In this document: positions 12,975 to 19,651 of the stretch, in pieces
How positions within the stretch are numbered: position 1 is the stretch's first letter
How the letters are laid out: the number at the start of each line of letters is the position of its first letter
Origin: Clostridia bacterium
GTDB taxonomy: Bacteria; Bacillota; Clostridia; Oscillospirales; Butyricicoccaceae
Direction of reading: 5' to 3'
DNA: 19,651 bases
Assembly (NCBI GenBank): GCA_900763355.1
Contig: CAAFJY010000155.1
Coordinates: 1 to 19,651 of the forward strand
Notes under the pieces: model-generated
What the model was told of the DNA's origin: nothing
Databases searched by the model: none
Seen by the model: only the letters and a program-made list of their open reading frames with translations
Translations under genes and position numbers: made by a program

Positions 12975-14834
12975 ATGCAGCAGTATCCTCTTCTGGAACA
13001 AGTGAACAGTCCCGCCCAGCTCAAGACCCTCCCGGCGGAGGAGCTGCCCGCTCTCTGCGCCGAGATCCGGGAATTTCTCATCCGCCAGGTCTCCCGCACC
13101 GGGGGGCATCTGGCCTCCAACCTGGGGGCGGTGGAGCTGACGGTGGCCATCCACCGGGTCTTTTCCTCGCCGGAGGACGACATCGTCTTTGACGTGGGCC
13201 ACCAGTGCTATGTGCATAAAATGCTCACCGGGCGGCGGGAGCGCTTTGACACGCTCCGCCAGCTGGGGGGCATCAGCGGCTTTCTCCGTCCGGGGGAGAG
13301 CGAATATGACTGCGTGGTCTCGGGCCACGCTTCGGTCTCGGTGTCGGAGGCCCTGGGCCTGGCCCGGGCCAAGGCCATTTTGGGACAGACCAGCGCCACC
13401 GTCTGCGTCATCGGTGACGGGGCCCTCACCGGCGGGATGGCCTATGAGGCCATGAACGACGCCGGGCAGTCGGGGCTCCCCCTGGTGGTGGTCTTCAACG
13501 ACAACGATATGTCTATCAGCCGCAACGTGGGGGCCGTGGCCAAGCGTCTGTCGGCCATCCGTCTCAAACCCAACTATTTCCGCATGAAGGAGGGGACCAA
13601 GCGCGCCCTCCGCCGTCTCCCGGGAGGAGAAGGGCTCATCCGGGGCGTTTCCGCCGTAAAAAAGCGCCTTCGCACCGCCATCCTGAAGGAGACCCTTTTC
13701 GAGCTCCTGGGCTTTGACTACCTGGGCCCCGCCGACGGCAACGATGTTTCCGCCGTGTGCTCCCTCCTGGAGCAGGCCAAAAAGCGGGCCCGCCCGGTGG
13801 TCGTCCATCTCAAGACCGTGAAGGGTAAAGGCTATCTCCCCTCGGAGCAGGCCCCCGCCAGCTTCCACGGGGTGTCCTCCTTCGACGCCGTCACCGGCAG
13901 CAGCCTGGGCGGGGGGAAGGAGAGCTTTTCCTCGGTCTTTGGCAGCACACTGTGCGATCTCGCCCGGCAGGATGGCCGGATCTGTGCCGTCACCGCCGCC
14001 ATGACCGACGGGACGGGGCTTTCCCCCTTTGCCGGGGCCTATCCGGACCGGTTTTTCGATGTGGGCATCGCCGAGGAACACGCCGTCACCATGGCCGCCG
14101 GGATGGCGGTGCGGGGGCTGCGCCCGGTGTGCGCCATCTATTCCACCTTCCTCCAGCGGGGCTATGACCAGCTCCTCCACGATGTGGCCATCCAGGGCAA
14201 CCCGGTGGTGTTCGCCGTGGACCGGGCCGGTCTGGTGGGGGCCGACGGGGAGACCCACCAGGGCATTTTTGACGTGCCCTATCTCCGGACGGTGCCGGGG
14301 CTGCGGCTGCTTTCCCCCAGCTCCTTTGCCGAGCTGCGCCGGGGGCTGGAGCAGGCCCTCCTGCGGGAAAAGGGGCCCACGGCCATCCGCTATCCCCGGG
14401 GCGGGGAGGGGGCCTTCACCGGCGATACCTTTGACCGCACCGCCGCTCTTCTGCGGCCGGGAAAAGATGTGGTTTTGTGCACCTATGGCATTTTGGTCAA
14501 CCAAGCCCTGGCCGCCGCGGAAAAATTGGCCGCGGAGGGCGTGGATGCTTCTGTTGTAAAGATCAACGACTTGTCGGCCTGGGACCGGGAGACCGTCCTG
14601 GAGCCCATCCGGGCCTGCGGCCGGGTCCTGGTGCTGGAAGACTGTGTGGAGACCGGCTCCTTTGGTCAGGAGCTGGCGTCCGTACTGGCTTCCCGGGGCA
14701 TTTCCGCCCGGGTCCGGTTGTGTAATCTGGGGGACCGCTTTGTTCCCCAGGGGAAAGTGGAGGAGCTTTACAAGCTCTGTCATATCGATGCGGACAGCGT
14801 TTTCCGTGCGGCAAAGGAGCTCTGCCATGAATGA
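12975..14834 (+). CDS. dxs: 1-deoxy-D-xylulose-5-phosphate synthase
   Basis: Dxs condenses pyruvate with glyceraldehyde 3-phosphate using thiamine diphosphate, the first step of the MEP isoprenoid pathway. The 619-residue protein has the standard size. Landmarks are GGHLASNLGAVELT, the VGHQCYVHKMLTGRR region, the cofactor site GDGALTGGMAYEAMNDAG (from 147), the transketolase-type GIAEEHAVTMAAGMA with the catalytic glutamate near 368, and DRAGLVGADGETHQG. The C-terminal transketolase domain follows (from about 490). A 36-base gap separates it from ispA, the largest gap in this operon. The protein ends inside the first codons of tlyA (eight-base overlap). Its product ultimately feeds the prenyl synthase encoded immediately upstream. 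Confidence 0.97.
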   Translation: MQQYPLLEQVNSPAQLKTLPAEELPALCAEIREFLIRQVSRTGGHLASNLGAVELTVAIHRVFSSPEDDIVFDVGHQCYVHKMLTGRRERFDTLRQLGGISGFLRPGESEYDCVVSGHASVSVSEALGLARAKAILGQTSATVCVIGDGALTGGMAYEAMNDAGQSGLPLVVVFNDNDMSISRNVGAVAKRLSAIRLKPNYFRMKEGTKRALRRLPGGEGLIRGVSAVKKRLRTAILKETLFELLGFDYLGPADGNDVSAVCSLLEQAKKRARPVVVHLKTVKGKGYLPSEQAPASFHGVSSFDAVTGSSLGGGKESFSSVFGSTLCDLARQDGRICAVTAAMTDGTGLSPFAGAYPDRFFDVGIAEEHAVTMAAGMAVRGLRPVCAIYSTFLQRGYDQLLHDVAIQGNPVVFAVDRAGLVGADGETHQGIFDVPYLRTVPGLRLLSPSSFAELRRGLEQALLREKGPTAIRYPRGGEGAFTGDTFDRTAALLRPGKDVVLCTYGILVNQALAAAEKLAAEGVDASVVKINDLSAWDRETVLEPIRACGRVLVLEDCVETGSFGQELASVLASRGISARVRLCNLGDRFVPQGKVEELYKLCHIDADSVFRAAKELCHE

Positions 14835-15633
14835 GACCATCCGTCTGGACGCCCTCCTGGTGCAGAAGGGCCTGGTCACCGGCCGGGACCGGGCCAAGGA
14901 GCTCATCGCCCTGGGCCAGGTCTGGGTCAACGGCAGGCAGGCTTCCAAGCCCGCCCTTTCCTGCTCCCCGGCGGATGCCGTGGAGCTCCGGGGCGACGGG
15001 GCCCACTTTGTCAGCCGGGCCGGGAACAAGCTGGCCGGGGCGCTGAAGCATTTTTCGGTGTCTCTGGAAGGAAAGACGGTGCTGGACGTGGGGGCCTCCA
15101 CCGGCGGCTTTACCCAATGCGCCCTGGAGGCCGGGGCGGCGAAGGTCTATGCCGTGGATGTGGGCCGGGACCAGCTGGCCCGCCCCCTGCGGGAGGACCC
15201 CCGGGTGGAAAACCTGGAACAGACCGACATCCGCGCCCTCCCGCCGGGGAGCCTGTCGCCGCCGCCGGAGGTGGCCGTGTGCGACGTGTCCTTCATCTCC
15301 CTGCGGCTGGTGCTGCCCGCCATCCGGGCGCTGCTGGCCCCGGGCGGGGAAGCGGTGGTGCTCATCAAGCCCCAGTTCGAGGCCGGGCCCCGGGACGTGG
15401 GCCGGGGCGGACTGGTCAAGGACCCCCGGGTCCATCTTCGCGTGTTGACAGAAGTGCTGGAGAGCGCAAAGCTCTGCGGCTTTACACTGGCCGGGGCCGA
15501 ACCCTCCCCCATCCGGGGCGGGGACGGCAACGTGGAATATCTCGCCTGGCTGCGGCAGGGGGGCGAAGAAGCCCCCGCCGATCTGCCCGCCCTGGTCCGC
15601 AAGGGCCGGGAGACCCCAGGCGCAAAGGAGTGA
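14827..15633 (+). CDS. tlyA: TlyA-family rRNA (cytidine-2'-O)-methyltransferase
   Basis: TlyA enzymes methylate 2'-hydroxyls of cytidines in 16S and/or 23S rRNA. The 268-residue protein has an N-terminal S4 RNA-binding domain (about 5-65, RLDALLVQKGLVTGRDRAKELI and GQVWVNG). A Rossmann methyltransferase domain follows, with the S-adenosylmethionine loop LDVGASTGGFTQCALEAGA (about 83-101), the VCDVSFISLR strand, LIKPQFEAG and GNVEYLAWL near the end. AAAGGAG lies seven bases before ATG 14827, which also overlaps the dxs stop. It matches YqxC in the same operon position of B. subtilis. Some members were named haemolysins, a label not supported by the sequence. Which rRNA is modified cannot be told here. 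Confidence 0.95.
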   Translation: MNETIRLDALLVQKGLVTGRDRAKELIALGQVWVNGRQASKPALSCSPADAVELRGDGAHFVSRAGNKLAGALKHFSVSLEGKTVLDVGASTGGFTQCALEAGAAKVYAVDVGRDQLARPLREDPRVENLEQTDIRALPPGSLSPPPEVAVCDVSFISLRLVLPAIRALLAPGGEAVVLIKPQFEAGPRDVGRGGLVKDPRVHLRVLTEVLESAKLCGFTLAGAEPSPIRGGDGNVEYLAWLRQGGEEAPADLPALVRKGRETPGAKE

Positions 15634-15638
15634 TCACC

Positions 15639-16523
15639 ATGGATCGTGCCATGATCCAGCCCAACCCCACCCGGGACAACGCCCTCCGGGTGAGCCGGGA
15701 GCTGGTGCGCGTGCTGCGGGAGGCCGGTCTCGCCGTCTGCGTGCTGGAAGAGTTCCGGGAGGTCCTCCTCCCGGGTCTGGCCCCGGTGGACGCCGCCTGG
15801 GTGCAGTTTTATCCCCCGGAAACCATCTTTGACGCCTGCGATTTCATCGTGGTGGTGGGGGGCGACGGCACCATATTGCGCATCGCGGGACAGGCGTCCC
15901 TTTACAAAAAGCCCGTTTTGGGGGTCAATTGCGGCACCATCGGCTTTATGAGCGAGCTGGAGCCCGACGAGCTGGACCAGGTCGCCCTGGTCAAGGCGGG
16001 CCGCTTCACCCTGGATGACCGGATCATGCTGGACATCCGGGTCCAGGACAGCTCGGGCCGCACGGTCTACCGCACGGTGGCCCTCAACGACGCCGTGGTG
16101 ACCAAGGGCTTTTTCAACCGGGTCATCCCCCTGGCCGTCAGCGTGGACGGGCAGCAGGTCTTTCAGTTCAGCGGCGACGGGGTCATCATCGCCACGCCCA
16201 CGGGCTCCACGGCCTATTCCCTGGCGGCCGGCGGGCCCATCCTGGCCCCGGCCAGCGAATGCCTGGCGGTGACGCCCATCTGTCCCCACTCCCTCACGGT
16301 GAAGTCCTTTGTGGTCAACGCCGGGAGCCGGGTGACCATCACCCCTACCGACAACAAGCACCAGGTCTTTCTCTCCCCGGATGGGGAGACCTATGAGCTC
16401 CAGCCCGGACAGCGGGTCGTCATCGGCCGCTCGGACCGGACCTTCTCCCTGCTGCGCATCAAGGGCCAGGGATTTTACGAGATCATCCGAAAAAAACTTG
16501 CGAATGAGAGGAACGGAAGATGA
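15639..16523 (+). CDS. nadK: NAD kinase
   Basis: NadK phosphorylates NAD+ to NADP+, the only route to NADP in bacteria. The 294-residue protein has the signature GGDGT (74-78) after a valine-rich strand, NCGTIGFMSEL, the ALND motif (N150, D151) and SGDGVIIATPTGSTAYSLAAGGPI. A beta-rich C-terminal domain ends in a short basic tail. AAAGGAG is eight bases before ATG 15639. It lies six bases after tlyA, and its stop overlaps argR by four bases. The neighbouring MEP pathway, beginning with Dxs, includes an NADPH-dependent step, so co-expression is metabolically sensible, though this is inference. Confidence 0.96.
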   Translation: MDRAMIQPNPTRDNALRVSRELVRVLREAGLAVCVLEEFREVLLPGLAPVDAAWVQFYPPETIFDACDFIVVVGGDGTILRIAGQASLYKKPVLGVNCGTIGFMSELEPDELDQVALVKAGRFTLDDRIMLDIRVQDSSGRTVYRTVALNDAVVTKGFFNRVIPLAVSVDGQQVFQFSGDGVIIATPTGSTAYSLAAGGPILAPASECLAVTPICPHSLTVKSFVVNAGSRVTITPTDNKHQVFLSPDGETYELQPGQRVVIGRSDRTFSLLRIKGQGFYEIIRKKLANERNGR

Positions 16524-16972
16524 AATTCAAACGACAGGCGGCCATTTTAGAGATCATTTCCTCCAACGAGATCAAGACCCAGGAGGAGCTCTCCGAGCAT
16601 CTGCGGGAGCGGGGCTTCAACACCACCCAGGCGACCATCTCCCGGGATATCAAGGAGCTGCGCCTCATCAAGGTGGCATCCCATTCCGGCGGCTACCAGT
16701 ATTCCACCCCAGAGCAGAGCGGCTCCGCCACCCACATGGCCCGGCTGAAAAATATCTTTCGGGAATGTGTAGTCAAGGTTGACCGCGCCCAGAACCTGGT
16801 GGTCCTCAAGACCCTGGTGGGCATGGCCAACGCCGCCGCCGCCGCCATCGACGCCATGAAGATCAAGGACATCGTGGGCACCCTGGCCGGGGACGACAAC
16901 ATCCTCATCATCCTCCGCACCAGCGACGAGGCCGAGCGCTTCTGCCAGCTGGTGACGGAAATGCTGGTGTGA
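16520..16972 (+). CDS. argR: arginine repressor ArgR/AhrC
   Basis: ArgR is a hexameric, arginine-sensing regulator of arginine synthesis and breakdown genes. The 150-residue protein has an N-terminal winged-helix DNA-binding domain (about 1-70; QEELSEHLRERGFNTTQATI then SRDIKELRLIKV) and a C-terminal oligomerisation and arginine-binding domain. The latter ends in GTLAGDDNILIILRT, whose paired aspartates bind arginine. The ATG overlaps the nadK stop. No ARG-box operator or arginine gene is evident in this window, so its targets lie elsewhere. Its place just before recN is conserved across Firmicutes. Confidence 0.96.
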   Translation: MKFKRQAAILEIISSNEIKTQEELSEHLRERGFNTTQATISRDIKELRLIKVASHSGGYQYSTPEQSGSATHMARLKNIFRECVVKVDRAQNLVVLKTLVGMANAAAAAIDAMKIKDIVGTLAGDDNILIILRTSDEAERFCQLVTEMLV

Positions 16973-16982
16973 CGCGAGATCT

Positions 16983-18686
16983 ATGCTGCGGGAACTGCGC
17001 ATCGAAAACATCGCCGTCATCGAACGGGCCGAGCTGACCTTTCAGCCCGGTCTTTCGGTGCTTTCCGGCGAGACGGGGGCAGGAAAATCCATCATCATCG
17101 ACGCCCTCAACGCCATCCTGGGGGGCCGGGTGAGCCGGGAGCTCATCCGCACCGGGCAGAGCCGGGCCGTGGTGACCGCGGTCTTTGATGCTCTGTCTCC
17201 GGTCACCCGGAATTGTGCCCGGGAGTTGGGATTGGAGGTGGGGGAGGAACTCATCCTTCGCCGGGAAATGGACGCCGACGGGCGCAACCTCTGCCGGGTG
17301 TGCGGCCAGCCGGCCACGCTGGCGATGCTTCGGACCTTGGGGCAAAACCTTGTGAGTATCTATGGCCAGCACGATGGACAGCATCTCCTCAACGAACAGC
17401 TGCACATCGACTATCTGGATGCCTTTGGCGGCACAGAAGCTGCCATCGCGTCCTATGAGGTGGAATATGAGCGCTTGGCCGCCATCAACCGCCGCATTCG
17501 CGCCCTCTCCCTCAGTACGGCGGAAAAGGAAAAGCGCCGGGCCCAGCTGCCGCCCCTCATCGAGGAGCTCCGCCGGGCCAACATCCAGCCGGGGGAGCAG
17601 GAGGAGCTTCTGGCTCTGCGCCGCAGCCTCCAGAGCGGGGAAAAGATCGCCGCCGGTCTGGACGAGGCCGCCCGGGCCCTGGATGGGGAAGAAGGGGAGG
17701 GGGCATTGACCCTCCTGGCCCAGGCCGTCAAGGGCCTGGAGCACAGCGCCCGGTACAGCGCCGGGGCCCAGGGGCTGGAAGGCCGCCTGCGGGAGCTCAC
17801 CCTCCTGGTCCAGGACATCTCCGGGGAGCTGGCCGATCTCCGGGCCGGGCTGGATTATTCTCCGGAAAAGCTGGAGGAGACGGAAAAACGGCTGGAGCTG
17901 ATCTCCCGCCTGTGTATCCGCTGTGCTGTTTCAGCCGATGAACTGGAAGAACACCGCGCCGGGCTGGAAGCCGAGCTGGCCGCCCTGGACGATCTGGACC
18001 AGGGTCTGGACCGGCTCAAGGAGGACTATGCCGCCCAGCGGGCGGTGGTCTATGCCGCCGCCGGGGAGCTCCACGAGCAGCGTCTCGCCGCGGCCCAGCG
18101 CCTTTCCGCCCTGGTGGAGGGGGAGCTGCGGGATCTGGATCTGAAAAACGCCCGCTTCTGCGTGGAGGTGGAGGATCAGCGCCAGGGCTCCCAGGCCCGC
18201 TTCACCAAGCGGGGGACCGACAATGTGCGCTTCCTCCTTTCGGCCAACGCCGGGGAGGATCTCAAGCCCCTGGCCAAGGTGGCCTCCGGCGGCGAGCTCT
18301 CCCGCATCATGCTGGCCATGAAAAACGTCCTCTCTGCGGGGGAGGAGGGCATCACCTCGGTCTTTGACGAGGTGGATGCCGGGGTCTCCGGCCGGGCTGC
18401 TTCCCGGGTGGGGGAAAAGCTCTATGCCATCGCCCGGGGCCGCCAGGTGCTGTGCGTCACCCATCTGCCCCAGATCTCCTGTCTGGCCGACTGGCAGTAT
18501 CATGTGGAAAAATGCACCCGGGAAGGCCGCACCTTTACCGAGGCCCGTCTGTTGGACGAAGTCGGCCGCGTGGGGGAGATCGCCCGGATGAACGCCGGTC
18601 TCCATGTGACCCAGGCCACCCTGGAGGGGGCCCGTGAGCTGCTGGACCAGGCCCGGGCCTGGAAAGCGGCCCAGGAGAAAAAGTGA
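16983..18686 (+). CDS. recN: DNA repair protein RecN
   Basis: RecN is an SMC-like ATPase recruited to double-strand breaks early in recombinational repair. The 567-residue protein has the full layout. Walker A GETGAGKS lies at 29-36, and the Q-loop-like region SIYGQHDGQHLLNE follows. Two long charged coiled-coil arms (about 150-230 and 280-380) come next, then the ABC signature ASGGELSRIMLAMK and Walker B with DEVDAGVSGRAA (D462, E463), and finally VLCVTHLPQISCLAD. Ten bases separate it from argR, with only a weak purine-rich site. It ends the long operon with no terminator before the next promoter, whose -35 box starts five bases after the stop. Confidence 0.97.
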   Translation: MLRELRIENIAVIERAELTFQPGLSVLSGETGAGKSIIIDALNAILGGRVSRELIRTGQSRAVVTAVFDALSPVTRNCARELGLEVGEELILRREMDADGRNLCRVCGQPATLAMLRTLGQNLVSIYGQHDGQHLLNEQLHIDYLDAFGGTEAAIASYEVEYERLAAINRRIRALSLSTAEKEKRRAQLPPLIEELRRANIQPGEQEELLALRRSLQSGEKIAAGLDEAARALDGEEGEGALTLLAQAVKGLEHSARYSAGAQGLEGRLRELTLLVQDISGELADLRAGLDYSPEKLEETEKRLELISRLCIRCAVSADELEEHRAGLEAELAALDDLDQGLDRLKEDYAAQRAVVYAAAGELHEQRLAAAQRLSALVEGELRDLDLKNARFCVEVEDQRQGSQARFTKRGTDNVRFLLSANAGEDLKPLAKVASGGELSRIMLAMKNVLSAGEEGITSVFDEVDAGVSGRAASRVGEKLYAIARGRQVLCVTHLPQISCLADWQYHVEKCTREGRTFTEARLLDEVGRVGEIARMNAGLHVTQATLEGARELLDQARAWKAAQEKK

Positions 18687-18690
18687 CCCC

Positions 18691-18719
18691 TTGACAACAA
18701 AGCAAACATCCGCTACAAT
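18691..18719 (+). promoter_or_regulatory. strong sigma-A promoter of the T-box/tyrS transcript
   Basis: A perfect TTGACA (18691-18696), a 17-base spacer and TACAAT (18714-18719) make this the best vegetative promoter in the window. Transcription should start near 18726, immediately before the T-box leader. Confidence 0.92.
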
Positions 18720-18725
18720 AAGCCA

Positions 18726-19003
18726 TACAGCGACGATGCGGAAGAGTACGCGCGTTTTGCCCTGGACAGAGAGCCTCCGTTTTGGTGCAAGGGGGAGAGG
18801 GCGGCGGGCCGAATACGCCGCGGAGCTGGCACCCAAACGGCGCGGGGATCCCGCTCCCAGTAGGCGTGCTCCGGGTGCGCCCGTTACCGCGCGTCTGTGT
18901 GTTGGCACAGGCAGAGGCCGCGCTTGCGGCGAACCAGAGGTGGTACCGCGTTTTGCAAAGACGCCCTCTGTCCCCATCGGGGGCAGAGGGCTTGTTTTAT
19001 TTT
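18726..19003 (+). promoter_or_regulatory. T-box riboswitch, tyrosine (UAC) specific
   Basis: The leader senses uncharged tRNA-Tyr and permits transcription when tyrosine charging is low. Conserved pieces occur in order: GCGACGATGCGGAAGAGTA at the stem I base (18730-18748), AGAGAGCC (18768-18775), GGTGCAAGG (18784-18792), and the specifier loop GAATACGCC with UAC at 18814-18816. The T-box sequence is at 18932-18950. CAGAGG (18935-18940) pairs with CCTCTG (18965-18970) and GCG (18948-18950) with CGC (18962-18964), leaving the canonical seven-base bulge TGGTACC. Its TGGT complements the ACCA end of tRNA-Tyr. The downstream tyrS agrees with the specifier. Confidence 0.96.
18963..19003 (+). terminator. 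regulated terminator of the T-box leader
   Basis: GCCCTCTG (18963-18970) pairs with CAGAGGGC (18984-18991). A G-T pair and four G-C pairs extend the stem to 13 bp around an ATC loop, and a T-rich tail follows (18992-19003). The left arm is shared with the antiterminator, so the two folds exclude each other. Confidence 0.93.
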
Positions 19004-19034
19004 GCGGCGAAGCCAGACGAGAGGAGAAATGGGA

Positions 19035-19454
19035 ATGGATATGGATCAGGACATCGGCGCCCGGGCCCGGGCGCTCCATGACGAGGGCTTTAACTGTGCC
19101 CAGAGCGTCTTGTGCGTGGGGGGAGAGGAGCTGGGGCTCAGCCGGGAGCTCTGTCTCGCCCTGGCGGGCGGATTCGGCGGCGGACTGCGGTGCGGGGAGA
19201 TCTGCGGCGCGGTGTCGGGGGCCGTCATGGCCCTGGGGATGGCTGCCCCCTATACCGATGCCACAGATGCCCGGGCAAAGGCCCTCACCGCGGCCCAGGC
19301 CAGGGAGTGCTGCGGCGCTTTCCGGAAGGAGTTCGGCGCGCTGCGCTGTCAGGAGCTGGTCCGGCCGCAGAAGATCACCTGCCCGGACTACATCGACTAC
19401 TGCGCTCGCTGGGCCAGTGACCGCATCCGCGAGCTGAAAGAACAGGAAAAATAA
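19035..19454 (+). CDS. C_GCAxxG_C_C family cysteine-rich putative redox protein
   Basis: The 139-residue protein has ten cysteines (21, 27, 40, 53, 57, 92, 93, 105, 116, 123). It carries the family signature around GGGLRCGEICGAVSGAVMALG (residues 48-68, split by one conserved Cys-Gly pair), with FNCAQSVL before it and CPDYIDYCARWA near the end. Families of this type (DUF/Pfam 'C_GCAxxG_C_C') are putative redox-active or metal-binding proteins of anaerobes without an assigned reaction. There is no signal peptide or membrane helix, so it is probably cytoplasmic. AGGAG (19022-19026) favours the second of three clustered ATGs (19035, gap eight) over 19029 (gap two). It sits between the Tyr T-box and tyrS with no promoter of its own visible, so it should respond to tyrosine limitation. 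Confidence 0.85.
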   Translation: MDMDQDIGARARALHDEGFNCAQSVLCVGGEELGLSRELCLALAGGFGGGLRCGEICGAVSGAVMALGMAAPYTDATDARAKALTAAQARECCGAFRKEFGALRCQELVRPQKITCPDYIDYCARWASDRIRELKEQEK

Positions 19455-19503
19455 CAAAAAATCAAGATAAAACCGGGTTTTTCCCGGGAAAGGACGAAAA
19501 AAC

Positions 19504-19651
19504 ATGGGTATTTACGAAGAACTCAAGGCCCGGGGCCTCATCGCCCAGGTCACCAACGAAGAGATGATCCGCGATGTTATCAATAACGGCAAGGCCGTTT
19601 TCTACATCGGCTTTGACTGCACCGCAGACAGCCTCACCGCCGGGCATTTCA
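19504..19651 (+). CDS. tyrS: tyrosyl-tRNA synthetase, N-terminal part (cut by window end)
   Basis: Only the first 49 codons are present. They read as the class I TyrRS N-terminus: GIYEELKARGLIAQVTNEE (about 2-20), then NNGKAVFYIGFDCTADSLTAGHF, which contains the Y-x-G-F-D tyrosine-pocket strand (34-38) and the HIGH-type nucleotide motif region ending AGH (46-48). TyrRS attaches tyrosine to tRNA-Tyr in the cytoplasm. AAAGGA lies nine bases before the ATG. A small hairpin (19473-19477 with 19483-19487) in the 49-base gap after the cysteine-rich gene lacks a T tail and should not terminate. The upstream UAC-specific T-box independently supports the identity. Confidence 0.95.
   Translation, partial: MGIYEELKARGLIAQVTNEEMIRDVINNGKAVFYIGFDCTADSLTAGHF

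Noticed and set aside
19473..19487. Hairpin between the cysteine-rich gene and tyrS
   Set aside because: The stem is 5 bp and the T run is in the loop, with no T tail after it, so it is not a terminator; it may be a minor spacer structure.

Overview
The window is a dense, GC-rich stretch of a Gram-positive, endospore-forming Clostridia chromosome. The gene content and order (complete spoIIIA operon, yunB, asp23, nusB-xseAB-ispA-dxs-tlyA-nadK-argR-recN, and a tyrosine T-box before tyrS) together with the high GC and G/C-rich third positions suggest an Oscillospiraceae-type gut bacterium related to Flavonifractor, Intestinimonas or Lawsonibacter. That lineage is an inference from style and synteny; no database search was possible. 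All genes lie on the + strand.

Region by region. (1) 1-3847: thiN (thiamine pyrophosphokinase), yunB (sporulation), a 277-bp element closed by a 28-bp imperfect inverted repeat and packed with internal complementary arms, then ligA (NAD-dependent DNA ligase) and a very strong intrinsic terminator. (2) 3971-8630: the eight-gene spoIIIAA-AH operon, tightly packed with several 4-nt stop/start overlaps. Its products build the ATPase-driven transport channel linking mother cell and forespore during engulfment. (3) 8636-9088: an autonomous asp23 (Gls24/YqhY) gene with its own sigma-A promoter and terminator. (4) 9159-18686: one long housekeeping operon, nusB - TsaD-like paralogue - xseA - xseB - ispA - dxs - tlyA - nadK - argR - recN. 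It covers transcription antitermination, exonuclease VII, isoprenoid precursors, rRNA methylation, NADP supply, arginine control and DNA repair. (5) 18691-19651: a strong promoter, a textbook T-box riboswitch with a UAC (Tyr) specifier, a ten-cysteine C_GCAxxG_C_C-family protein, and the start of tyrS, cut by the window edge.

Compared with the well-known Bacillus subtilis order (spoIIIA-accBC-yqhY-nusB-folD-xseAB-ispA-dxs-yqxC-ahrC-recN-spoIVB-spo0A), the core is conserved. However, accBC is absent, folD is replaced by a TsaD/Kae1 paralogue, nadK is added, and the spoIVB-spo0A pair is not next to recN. The most unexplained items are the structured inverted-repeat element between yunB and ligA (unidentified RNA leader or miniature mobile element), the TsaD-like paralogue, and the cysteine-rich protein placed under tyrosine-tRNA T-box control. 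No CRISPR array, tRNA, rRNA, transposase or phage gene was seen.
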